DNA of 9,337 nucleotides. Source: Chitinivibrionales bacterium (GTDB lineage Bacteria; Fibrobacterota; Chitinivibrionia; Chitinivibrionales; JANQEN01). The notes under the pieces are model-generated. The model did not search any database and was not told the DNA's origin. It was given only the letters and a program-made list of their open reading frames with translations. Of the stretch, positions 1 to 6,491 are shown in pieces. The stretch lies in the NCBI GenBank assembly GCA_030593665.1, contig JAUVGS010000045.1, forward strand, positions 1 to 9,337, written 5' to 3'. Within the stretch, counting starts at the first letter, position 1; each line of letters starts with the position of its first letter. The position numbers and the translations under genes were made by a program.

Positions 1-19
1 TTATAATACGTATCACTAA

Positions 20-160
20 CTAACGCGGGATAAACCCGCAAGTAAGTTCCTTATCAGATTCCTTTCTACCCGAAGAAAGCATTCGGAATAAAGTATTGTA
101 ACAAATAAATTTGTAACCAATACCTAAAAAACAAGAAAGCAATTCTGTAAAGTACTAATG
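20..160 (+). repeat. Structured inverted repeat, copy 1, leader of the superoxide reductase gene
   Basis: Positions 46-160 match the reverse complement of 7546-7660 with about two substitutions and two single-base indels (for example C69 against A, extra T144). A looser match continues out to about position 20, where copy 2 lacks a 4-nt GTAA. Read on the plus strand it can fold as follows: a mini-hairpin GCGGG-ATAAA-CCCGC (25-39); an outer stem pairing 45-67 with 134-156 (parts CAGATT, CTTTCT and AGAAAG, with a few mismatches); and inside it two hairpins, CCGAA/TTCGG (70-74/82-86) and GTATTG/CAATAC (93-98/118-123) enclosing ACAAA/TTTGT. The copy ends 14 nt before the start codon at 175. Whether it acts as RNA (leader) or DNA (mobile foldback element) cannot be told from one window. 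Confidence 0.85.
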
Positions 161-163
161 TTC

Positions 164-170
164 AAGGAGG
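164..170 (+). promoter_or_regulatory. Shine-Dalgarno site of the superoxide reductase gene
   Basis: AAGGAGG lies 4 nt before the ATG at 175. It is a strong site, and it fixes the start codon. It sits just outside the conserved end of repeat copy 1, so translation signals are separate from the repeat. Confidence 0.8.
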
Positions 171-174
171 CTCT

Positions 175-612
175 ATGAATATCTTCATCTGTAAAATCTG
201 TGGTCATGTCGAATATGACGCTGCACCGGAAAAATGCCCTGTCTGTTTTGCCTCAAAGGAGGCGTTCAATCAGAATGATAATATTTTCATCGAATCTGAG
301 GAAAATGCCAAAGAAGCAGCGGTAAAGCATATCCCTTCAATCAAGGTTATCAAGGAATGCGGTTTGATTCCCGAAGCTCCATGCCTTGATGTGCTTGTTC
401 GTATTGGCGAGACATTGCATCCCATGGTTGAGGAGCATTTTATTCAGTTTATTGATTGTTATATAGATGACAAGTATGTCTCGCGTGTACTTCTCACCCC
501 GGATGTTCATGCCTCCGGTTTATTCCACTTGAAAACAGAAGGATCTAAAGTACGTATTGTTGAAGTCTGCAATAAGCATGGGTACTGGCAGGCTGAAGCC
601 GATCTTACCTAG
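175..612 (+). CDS. Superoxide reductase with N-terminal rubredoxin-like domain (desulfoferrodoxin family)
   Basis: This protein of 145 residues should reduce superoxide to hydrogen peroxide in the cytoplasm without making oxygen, a typical defence of anaerobes. Residues 1-30 form a rubredoxin/zinc-ribbon-like metal site with C6, C9, C21 and C24 in two CxxC pairs, resembling the C-terminal domain of rubrerythrin rather than the desulforedoxin domain of classic desulfoferrodoxin. Residues 45-140 are the neelaredoxin/SOR domain. Its expected Fe(His)4Cys ligands are visible: H52 (KHIP), H82 (LHPM), H88 (EEHF), C132 and H135 (CNKHGYW). The active-site Lys is K51, but the Glu that usually precedes it (EKH motif) is V50. 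The gene stands alone between a repeat-derived leader and a terminator. Family assignment is firm. The electron donor and the role of the N-terminal site are inferred. Confidence 0.93.
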   Translation: MNIFICKICGHVEYDAAPEKCPVCFASKEAFNQNDNIFIESEENAKEAAVKHIPSIKVIKECGLIPEAPCLDVLVRIGETLHPMVEEHFIQFIDCYIDDKYVSRVLLTPDVHASGLFHLKTEGSKVRIVEVCNKHGYWQAEADLT

Positions 613-617
613 AATAA

Positions 618-649
618 AATAGCCCTGGTACCTATGTAGCAGGGCTATT
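618..649 (+). terminator. Hairpin terminator after the superoxide reductase gene
   Basis: AATAGCCCTG (618-627) pairs perfectly with CAGGGCTATT (640-649) around a 12-nt loop, starting 5 nt after the stop codon. The following tract is CT-rich rather than a clean T run, so intrinsic termination may be partial. The position makes a 3' end for the monocistronic gene likely. Confidence 0.65.
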
Positions 650-758
650 AACCCTCTCTTATAGTAATTTCTATTTTCTTCCGTCATAGTAAGGTGTGAA
701 GGATTTTTTTGGTATATTTTAAAAAATTGTAGTCACACATATATATTAATCCTGTTTA

Positions 759-785
759 ACCTGCTTATGCAGGTGTATTGACACC
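759..785 (+). promoter_or_regulatory. Two overlapping small hairpins / possible -35 box before the sensor kinase
   Basis: ACCTGC-TTAT-GCAGGT (759-774) and GGTGT-ATTG-ACACC (772-785) are inverted repeats that share the bases 772-774, so only one can form at a time. TTGACA at 778-783 matches a -35 consensus, but no convincing -10 box follows at 16-18 nt. It could be an operator, a promoter or chance. The rest of the 613-846 gap is AT-rich with nothing else I can name. Confidence 0.25.
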
Positions 786-846
786 CCTCATCTTCATTAA
801 CAATTCTCATAATCTTTGTCATTTCTTCTGTTGAGATTTTTTCACT

Positions 847-2991
847 ATGCTTAATACCTTTGCATTAATACCCCTTTTCGTCTCATTTATCTGTTTATTT
901 GTTTTTGCCTATGTACATGGCCAAAGAAGACATACGGATATGAATCGTTCCTTTATTCTTTTTGCGGGCCTTGTTTTTGTTGTTACATTCCTGGAATTTT
1001 TTATTCATTTACCACTTTCCATAGTTTACAAAAGAGTTTTTTTAAGAATTGCAACCTTTTTATTGATGCCGTTTGGGGCTGTTTTTCTTAACTTTATTTA
1101 TTCAGCAATTCATAAGAAACGGGAAATTCTTTTTTATAGCTTCTTACTGCTTTCCGTCGTTTCAACTGTCATGAACTTTATTATAAACTCCTATTCATGG
1201 ATGCCGCTTTCAGATGATGGGCAACTGGTCGTAATTCCACAGATACTATTCGTGTTGGTTTTTATCGCGGGCTGTTTTATTCAGGGAGTTTACGGATTGT
1301 CCTTATTGTGGAAGCATGCGAAGGAAACAAAAATACCTTTTGAGAAAAAACAGTTGAATATCTTACTGTTCGGTGTAATAGCAGGGGTTATGATAGGAAT
1401 TCTTACACTTTATATTTTACCATTCCTTTTTGATATTATTATCGCACGTTCATTTTCATCGTTAAGTATCTTAGCTATTATCATTTCAATTTACCTTGCA
1501 ATTGTGAAATATAATTTTCTTTCGGTTAATATTGAACAGATTGAAGTAGTATCAAAAAGGCTGTTTGAAAATATCAGTGAAGCGGTTTTTATTATTGACG
1601 CAGACTATACTATTATACAGATGAATCAGCAGGCTCAAAAAATTTTTAAAAATACACCAACCGGGTATACTGCTGAAAAAATCAAGGACGTATTGCCTTT
1701 TTATGATCCTGAGGCGATCTATGAAGGCACTTTAATTACCTATCGACACAATGGCAGGGAAAAAACGTTTATAATAACGCAATCACCCATAAAAAGCGGT
1801 AACACCTCTCTCGGAAAAATTGTTATTATTCGTGACATATCCGAGCGTGTTTCATTTGAAGAAGATTTGAGAAAAACGCAGAAAATTGAGTCGTTAGGTT
1901 TTCTTGCCGCTGGTATTGCCCATGATTTTAATAATTATCTCACCGGTATTGCGACAAGTTTTTCACTCCTCAGGACAGTGTTACCGGATCACGAAGAATC
2001 ATATGCTATTGCATCTGAGGGTGAAAAAGCTGCAATGAAGGCATCAGCGCTCACTGCGCAGTTACTCACTTTTTCAAAAGGCGATATACTACGAAAAGAG
2101 CGGTTTAATCTTTTACACCTGTTACATGAGACTGTTTCATTTTCTTTACGCGGTTCAAACAGTACGTGTTCCTATGGGCTTCCGGATAATTTATTCCCGG
2201 TAATTGGTGATCGAAACCAGATCGGCCAGGCAATTCAGAATATTATTATAAATGCAAATCAGGCAATGCCCGATGGCGGCACTATTCATATAGAGGCTCA
2301 GAATATGAAAATAACACAACATACCAGCCTTCCGTTGAAAGCAGGAAAGTATGTTGAAATAAAAATTACAGATGAGGGTATCGGTATTTCTTCAGAGGTA
2401 TGTGATAAAATATTTGATCCATTTTTTTCTACCAAGGAGAGTGGAAAGGGAATCGGCCTCACCACGTCATATTCAATTATTAAGAAACATGATGGCCATA
2501 TCACGGTAACCTCGCAAAAGGGAAAAGGTGCTTCTTTTATTATCTATTTGCCGATTACTTCTGTCAGAGTCACGCATAGCGATGAAACAGTAAAAAAACA
2601 CATTCAAAAATTAAGTGGCCACATTTTAGTAATGGATGATGAACCTATCGTTTTGACAATGTTGAAAAGAATTATTCCTTATCTGGGTTTTACTTTCGAT
2701 AGTGCTTCTAATGGGGAAGAGGCTCTGGAAGTATATGGCAGGCAAAGCCACGATACTTCGTTTCCCTACTGTGCGGCGATCCTGGATTTGACGGTATCCG
2801 GCGGTATGGGTGGTCTGGAACTGTCGAAACGGTTACGTGAGAAAGACTTAAAAATAAAAATGATTGTTTCGAGCGGTTATTCGAATGATCCGGTTATCGC
2901 ACGCTATGAAGAGTATGGTTTTGCGGCGAGTATTAAAAAGCCCTTTACTATTGATACATTGGAAGAAGTGCTGTGTAAAGTATTGGGTTAA
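847..2991 (+). CDS. Membrane-bound hybrid histidine kinase (7TM-PAS-HisKA-HATPase-REC)
   Basis: This sensor kinase of 714 residues should autophosphorylate in response to an unknown signal. Residues 1-222 contain about seven hydrophobic segments, of the kind found in 7TM histidine kinase sensor regions. A PAS domain lies at roughly 232-332 and ends in the usual IRDISER linker. The HisKA H-box is GIAHDFNN with H359. The ATPase domain has the N-box around N465-N471, a G1 box DEGIGIS (509-515) and a G2 box GKGIGL (533-538). A C-terminal receiver domain (592-712) keeps D597/D598, phospho-acceptor D647, S675 and K698, so it looks functional. No response regulator with an output domain is next to it, so the phosphate may pass to a phosphotransfer protein elsewhere. 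The start has only a weak upstream ribosome site. The gene overlaps the convergent gene's stop by 4 bp. Whether it senses redox state is inference from position only. Confidence 0.9.
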   Translation: MLNTFALIPLFVSFICLFVFAYVHGQRRHTDMNRSFILFAGLVFVVTFLEFFIHLPLSIVYKRVFLRIATFLLMPFGAVFLNFIYSAIHKKREILFYSFLLLSVVSTVMNFIINSYSWMPLSDDGQLVVIPQILFVLVFIAGCFIQGVYGLSLLWKHAKETKIPFEKKQLNILLFGVIAGVMIGILTLYILPFLFDIIIARSFSSLSILAIIISIYLAIVKYNFLSVNIEQIEVVSKRLFENISEAVFIIDADYTIIQMNQQAQKIFKNTPTGYTAEKIKDVLPFYDPEAIYEGTLITYRHNGREKTFIITQSPIKSGNTSLGKIVIIRDISERVSFEEDLRKTQKIESLGFLAAGIAHDFNNYLTGIATSFSLLRTVLPDHEESYAIASEGEKAAMKASALTAQLLTFSKGDILRKERFNLLHLLHETVSFSLRGSNSTCSYGLPDNLFPVIGDRNQIGQAIQNIIINANQAMPDGGTIHIEAQNMKITQHTSLPLKAGKYVEIKITDEGIGISSEVCDKIFDPFFSTKESGKGIGLTTSYSIIKKHDGHITVTSQKGKGASFIIYLPITSVRVTHSDETVKKHIQKLSGHILVMDDEPIVLTMLKRIIPYLGFTFDSASNGEEALEVYGRQSHDTSFPYCAAILDLTVSGGMGGLELSKRLREKDLKIKMIVSSGYSNDPVIARYEEYGFAASIKKPFTIDTLEEVLCKVLG

Positions 2992-3455
2992 CTATCTGGT
3001 ATTATCTTAAGTAACGTGACAACTCTCTTTGGTTCAAGACGGTATCTGCTTCCTTTCCCCTGATAAAAATCGTGTTTTTCTATGAGAGTAATCCCAAGGC
3101 TGGTGATTATTATTGTTTCGCCTGTTTTTTTATTCATAACCACAGCCTCACCCTTTTCAAAAACCCCGTCACCGCGGAAGGGTGAGGGAATCCTTCCCAT
3201 TGATTCATAGAATTGCAGGGTACTATCAGGGGCAAGTTGTACAACAGCACCAAACGCATCTTTAGCCGTCTGGTATAATTCTTTTAACCTGGCAACCAAT
3301 GCAGCTTTGGTTATACCGGATTCTTCCAGAACCTTTCTGTCTTCGTTGATAATCTCATCAATGGGTCGGGTATCTGTTCCGAGAAAACCTTCACTTGAGA
3401 ACTTTGAAGGCTTGAGATTCTGCAATAATTTTTGTTCCTGCGGTGATTGTTTCAT
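2988..3455 (-). CDS. Uncharacterised 155-residue protein, last gene of the nqr operon
   Basis: The protein is soluble, with no signal peptide or membrane segment. The N-terminal half (about 20-75) is charged and helical-looking (GTDTRPIDEIINEDRKVLEE). The C-terminal half (about 103-150) has a compact pattern: GRIPSPF, then Gly/Lys-rich strands, then EKHDFYQGKGSRYRLEP. From memory this tail pattern (IPxPF ... HxFYxGKGSxYRLxP) recurs in small uncharacterised bacterial proteins, but I know no function. The single Cys-free, His-containing tail gives no obvious metal site. It starts 23 nt after nqrF with no clear Shine-Dalgarno (AGTACCTTATT precedes ATG), so coupling to nqrF translation is possible. 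It sits where apbE or nqrM often follows nqrF, but resembles neither. Its stop overlaps the convergent kinase stop. Confidence 0.75.
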   Translation of the reverse strand: MKQSPQEQKLLQNLKPSKFSSEGFLGTDTRPIDEIINEDRKVLEESGITKAALVARLKELYQTAKDAFGAVVQLAPDSTLQFYESMGRIPSPFRGDGVFEKGEAVVMNKKTGETIIITSLGITLIEKHDFYQGKGSRYRLEPKRVVTLLKIIPDS

Positions 3456-3478
3456 AATAAGGTACTTTTTAAAATTAG

Positions 3479-4582
3479 TTATGCGAATTTATCGTAAAAA
3501 ATCATATCTTCCGTCAAACCGCCTTCCATTAATACCTGTTTGCACGCATTGATCATTCCCGGTGAGCCGCAGAGATATGCCTCGTGCTTTGACGTATCGG
3601 GAAAATGCTCCGCGACAACGTTGGTAATAAGTCCCCGCTCACCCTGCCAGTTAGAATCATCCGGTTCATTTGATAATGCCGGTACAAATGAGAACCATGA
3701 CAGTTCTTCAGACATCCTGTAGAGTTCGTCAACACACAAGAGATCGTTCCGGGCCAGGGCGCCGAAGAAATAGGTCGTGGAACGCGCTAAACTTTTTTCC
3801 TGCATGTCACGAAGGATACTCAAGATAGGCGCCATACCGCTTCCCCCGGCAATACAGATTATCGGTGTATCGGTATCTGAAAGATGAAATTCACCATAGG
3901 GGCCTGAAAAAATTACCGCATCCTTCTCTTTAAGATGGTCGAATACCCATGTAGTACAGATACCGTCAGGTACCCGGCGGATGATCAGTGCAATACGTTG
4001 ATTATCGGAAGGAGCTGAAGAGATTGAGTAGGCGCGAATAACGGCGTCTCTTCCTTTGTATTCCTCTGATTCGAGCTGTACATATTGTCCTGCTGTAAAA
4101 TCAATAGTATCCGGTTCAAGCAGTTTAATTCGGAGCACGAGAATATCATGGGTAAGTTGCTTTTTCTGCTCCAGAATACCGCGGAATTTCTTTACCGAGA
4201 AAAGTTCTTTCGGGATTCTGATGGCGATATCGTTTCGTATTTTAACCTGGCAGGAGAGTCTGACCAGTTGTTTTCGTTCTTCATCGGAAAGATAGGGCTC
4301 TTCGACTGGGCCTATGATGCCGCCGCCCTCGAGTACGGTTACTTTACAGTATGCACAGCTTCCCCGTCCGCCGCAGGCTGAAGGTATAAAGATATTATTT
4401 TCCGACAGGGAAGAGAGCAGTGATGAGCCGCCCGGTACGGTGAACTCTTTTTCACCGTTGTTGATAGTAATTTTGCACGGCCCGTAATTCAGTATTTTTT
4501 TTTCCGCAAAGACCAGCAGAGCCGATAATATAATGCCGGTACCGGTGAGAAATGCTATTGATATAAATACTTCAGTTACCAT
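3479..4582 (-). CDS. nqrF: NADH dehydrogenase subunit of Na+-NQR type complex (NqrF)
   Basis: NqrF is the entry point of the complex: it oxidises NADH with FAD and passes electrons to a 2Fe-2S centre. The protein has 367 residues. One membrane helix at 5-26 anchors it. The plant-ferredoxin domain (about 35-125) has C70, C76, C79 and C111, which correspond in spacing to the cluster ligands of Vibrio NqrF. The FAD domain carries RAYS (183-186). The NADH side carries AGGSGMAP (245-252), the conserved Cys in YLCGSPGM (C338) and the C-terminal aromatic F366. It is about 40 residues shorter than Vibrio NqrF, mainly because the stretch between QYVQL and RAYS is only about 12 residues. The gene follows nqrE by 12 nt, with GAGG overlapping the nqrE stop. 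Assignment as NqrF is secure. The acceptor and the coupling ion are inferred. Confidence 0.93.
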   Translation of the reverse strand: MVTEVFISIAFLTGTGIILSALLVFAEKKILNYGPCKITINNGEKEFTVPGGSSLLSSLSENNIFIPSACGGRGSCAYCKVTVLEGGGIIGPVEEPYLSDEERKQLVRLSCQVKIRNDIAIRIPKELFSVKKFRGILEQKKQLTHDILVLRIKLLEPDTIDFTAGQYVQLESEEYKGRDAVIRAYSISSAPSDNQRIALIIRRVPDGICTTWVFDHLKEKDAVIFSGPYGEFHLSDTDTPIICIAGGSGMAPILSILRDMQEKSLARSTTYFFGALARNDLLCVDELYRMSEELSWFSFVPALSNEPDDSNWQGERGLITNVVAEHFPDTSKHEAYLCGSPGMINACKQVLMEGGLTEDMIFYDKFA

Positions 4583-4594
4583 TATTCTGAGCCT

Positions 4595-5203
4595 CTATAT
4601 TTTAATCATACCGGAAAAACCGACAAACGCCAGTGAAAGAATGCCGATAATGATCAGGGTAATGCCCGGGCCTGCCAGTCCTTTTGGTAGCGCTGATTCA
4701 TTAATCTTTTCCCGGATGCCGCCAAGAAGTGTTATTGCGAAAAACCAGCCGAATCCACCGCCAAGCCCGAACATGAATGTTTCTATGAAACCATAGGGTT
4801 TATTCAGCATGAAAAGGGAGATACCGAGGATTGCACAGTTCACGGTGATGAGCGGGAGAAAAATGCCAAGGGCGTTGTACAACGTTGGAGAGAACCGTTC
4901 AACCACCATCTCGACAAACTGGACAAATGCCGCTATTACCATTATAAAGGTAATGAGCCTGAGATATTCAAGATGCAAGGGTATCAGCACATGGGTATAC
5001 ACCAGATAGTTCAATGCGGCGGTTGTCGCAGTGACAAAGATAACCGCTGCTCCAAGGCCGATGCTGGTATCCACCTTCTTTGAAACACCCAGACATGAGC
5101 ACATGCCCAGAAATCGTGTGAGCAGGATATTATCGGTGAAGGCAGCAGAAATAAAAATTAGTGTAATGGTTGCAAGTAAGTTTCCATCAAGAGGTGCAGA
5201 CAT
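4595..5203 (-). CDS. nqrE: Membrane subunit NqrE/RnfA of the Nqr-type complex
   Basis: An integral membrane protein of 202 residues with about six hydrophobic helices. It pairs with NqrD as an inverted-topology partner and is expected to carry half of the intramembrane iron or 2Fe-2S site. The ligand-type cysteines are present: C35 in FLGMCSCLGVSKK and C123 in TVNCAILG. An extra Cys (C37) follows the first. FLGMC...GVSKK is the family signature, and the length fits NqrE (about 198-202). I chose the ATG ending at 5203 because GGAGG lies 10 nt upstream, and because a longer in-frame start at 5314 would read deep into nqrD with non-homologous residues. The nqrD stop and this ATG overlap as TAATG, which suggests translational coupling. 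Confidence 0.92.
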   Translation of the reverse strand: MSAPLDGNLLATITLIFISAAFTDNILLTRFLGMCSCLGVSKKVDTSIGLGAAVIFVTATTAALNYLVYTHVLIPLHLEYLRLITFIMVIAAFVQFVEMVVERFSPTLYNALGIFLPLITVNCAILGISLFMLNKPYGFIETFMFGLGGGFGWFFAITLLGGIREKINESALPKGLAGPGITLIIIGILSLAFVGFSGMIKI

Positions 5204-5817
5204 TATTTCCCAACCTCCGTTTTTGTCGAATATGCCCGTGCAAACCAGGTTACAATGGCAAGCATGAAAAACGCACCCGGCGGCATGACCATGATTGTCC
5301 ATTGATGCCACCATAGTTCTTTCGCAGGAAGTTGAAAACCAAGTATTGTACCGAAACCGAGTGGTTCACGAATGCAGGCAATAAGAATTAGTAGTAATGA
5401 ATAACCGACTCCCGATGCAAAACCATCAATCAGGGAGGCGAATGGCTTATTCCGGCCGGCAAATGCTTCAGCCCGTCCCATGATTATGCAATTGGTAATA
5501 ATAAGGCCGACATACGGCCCGATAAACCGGTGAATATCCGGGGCAAGTGCTTTTATTGTAATATCGACCATCATGACAAAACTTGCTATAATAAGCACCT
5601 GTACTATCATCCGTATACGCTGTGGGATATAATTACGCAGCAGTGAAATAGTTACATTTGAAAGAACAGTAACAAATATGACACCTGCACACATATAAAG
5701 AGTATTTTCCAGGAGGTTGGTCACCGCAAGTGTGGAGCAGATTCCCAAAACCTGGCGAAATACCGGGTTTTCCTCCCAGAGGCCTTTTATGAGTATTCTT
5801 TTGGGTGAGTCGGACAT
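5203..5817 (-). CDS. nqrD: Membrane subunit NqrD/RnfE of the Nqr-type complex
   Basis: An integral membrane protein of 204 residues with about six helices, homologous to NqrE. It keeps the NqrD/RnfE signatures ENPVFRQVLGICSTLAVT (residues 16-33) and IITNCIIMGRAEAFA (106-120), including the two cysteines C27 and C110 expected to bind the membrane iron centre with those of NqrE. Usual family length is about 205-235, so it is complete. It starts 17 nt after the nqrC stop with no good Shine-Dalgarno visible, and it overlaps the start of nqrE by 1 nt. Nqr versus Rnf naming rests on the presence of nqrF in the operon. Confidence 0.92.
   Translation of the reverse strand: MSDSPKRILIKGLWEENPVFRQVLGICSTLAVTNLLENTLYMCAGVIFVTVLSNVTISLLRNYIPQRIRMIVQVLIIASFVMMVDITIKALAPDIHRFIGPYVGLIITNCIIMGRAEAFAGRNKPFASLIDGFASGVGYSLLLILIACIREPLGFGTILGFQLPAKELWWHQWTIMVMPPGAFFMLAIVTWFARAYSTKTEVGK
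5214..5218 (-). promoter_or_regulatory. Shine-Dalgarno site that sets the nqrE start
   Basis: GGAGG on the minus strand lies 10 nt before the ATG ending at 5203, inside the last codons of nqrD. It supports the short nqrE start, which overlaps the nqrD stop as TAATG. Confidence 0.7.
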
Positions 5818-5834
5818 AAATATTAGTTAAATGT

Positions 5835-6491
5835 TTAAAGTTTGAAGTTGTAAAGACTATTCAAACGTTTGCCATTTTTATACGTTTGACGGAACAACTC
5901 AAGTTCACTGTTCAACAGGTTCATCAGCGCTGTTGATGTCTGTGTTGCTCCGGTAATAGCATCTATACAGTTATTTGCTGTCTTATTTTCGCATATATCA
6001 ATAATAATCCGTTGTGATTTTGGTTTATTCCAATCAATTCGCAATCCTATAAATTGATCGGTAAAGTAGGTTTCTTCAATTCGTGCTCCGAGGCCGGGGG
6101 TCTCTTTTTGGGAGAGGAATCTGATATTACGGATAGCTGAAAGGTCTGGGGAGAGAATAATAATACCTTCAATCATATCCCAGAAACCGGCACCCCTGAA
6201 GATAAAGCCGATGGAGTTCCCCTCCTTGCCGGTATATACCTCAAAGGTCAGATTGCCGTTTGTAAGAGTATCCTTGCGAAGGAAATCGTTTACCGTCTCC
6301 TCGTATGATTTGCCCCGGGTGTCAGCGGTGCTGAGATTAAATGCTTCACCGATGATTCTGTATTTGTACGCTTTTTCGTTCTGTGTGAGTAAAGGGTCGG
6401 TTAGAAAGTGCACTGAAGACACGGCAGCGCCAAAAACTATACAAAGTGCAATCATAAAACCGATAGTGTAAACGGTTGAATCCTTCCTCAT
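5835..6491 (-). CDS. nqrC: FMN-carrying subunit NqrC/RnfG of the Nqr-type complex
   Basis: A protein of 218 residues with one N-terminal membrane helix (about 8-29) and a periplasmic FMN domain. The covalent-FMN motif is DAITGAT with T183 as the expected acceptor, close to the Dgx(s/t)gAT motif recognised by the flavin transferase ApbE. The upstream TPGLGARIEE (131-140) is also typical of NqrC/RnfG. It would pass electrons between the NqrD/E iron site and the NqrB FMN. At 218 residues it is closer to RnfG (about 200) than to Vibrio NqrC (about 257). Its ATG overlaps the nqrB stop by 4 nt (ATGA), a sign of coupled translation. No apbE gene is in the window, so flavinylation must depend on a gene elsewhere. 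Confidence 0.9.
   Translation of the reverse strand: MRKDSTVYTIGFMIALCIVFGAAVSSVHFLTDPLLTQNEKAYKYRIIGEAFNLSTADTRGKSYEETVNDFLRKDTLTNGNLTFEVYTGKEGNSIGFIFRGAGFWDMIEGIIILSPDLSAIRNIRFLSQKETPGLGARIEETYFTDQFIGLRIDWNKPKSQRIIIDICENKTANNCIDAITGATQTSTALMNLLNSELELFRQTYKNGKRLNSLYNFKL

Noticed and set aside
25..39. GCGGGATAAACCCGC resembles part of the type I-E CRISPR repeat
   Set aside because: It occurs once in this form, with no spacer-repeat periodicity and no cas genes. The match is a short hairpin with a shared loop sequence.
158..178. Six-codon leader peptide (MFKEAL) whose TGA overlaps the dfx ATG
   Set aside because: Its own start has no ribosome site, and its codons run through the dfx Shine-Dalgarno. 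It is probably chance.
4056..4381. Plus-strand frames opposite nqrF
   Set aside because: They lie wholly opposite the conserved ferredoxin and FAD-binding regions of nqrF, with no recognisable domain or ribosome site.
5204..5314. Longer nqrE start at 5314 (37 extra residues)
   Set aside because: The extra residues lie out of frame over nqrD and do not resemble NqrE. A GGAGG site and the TAATG overlap support the start at 5203.
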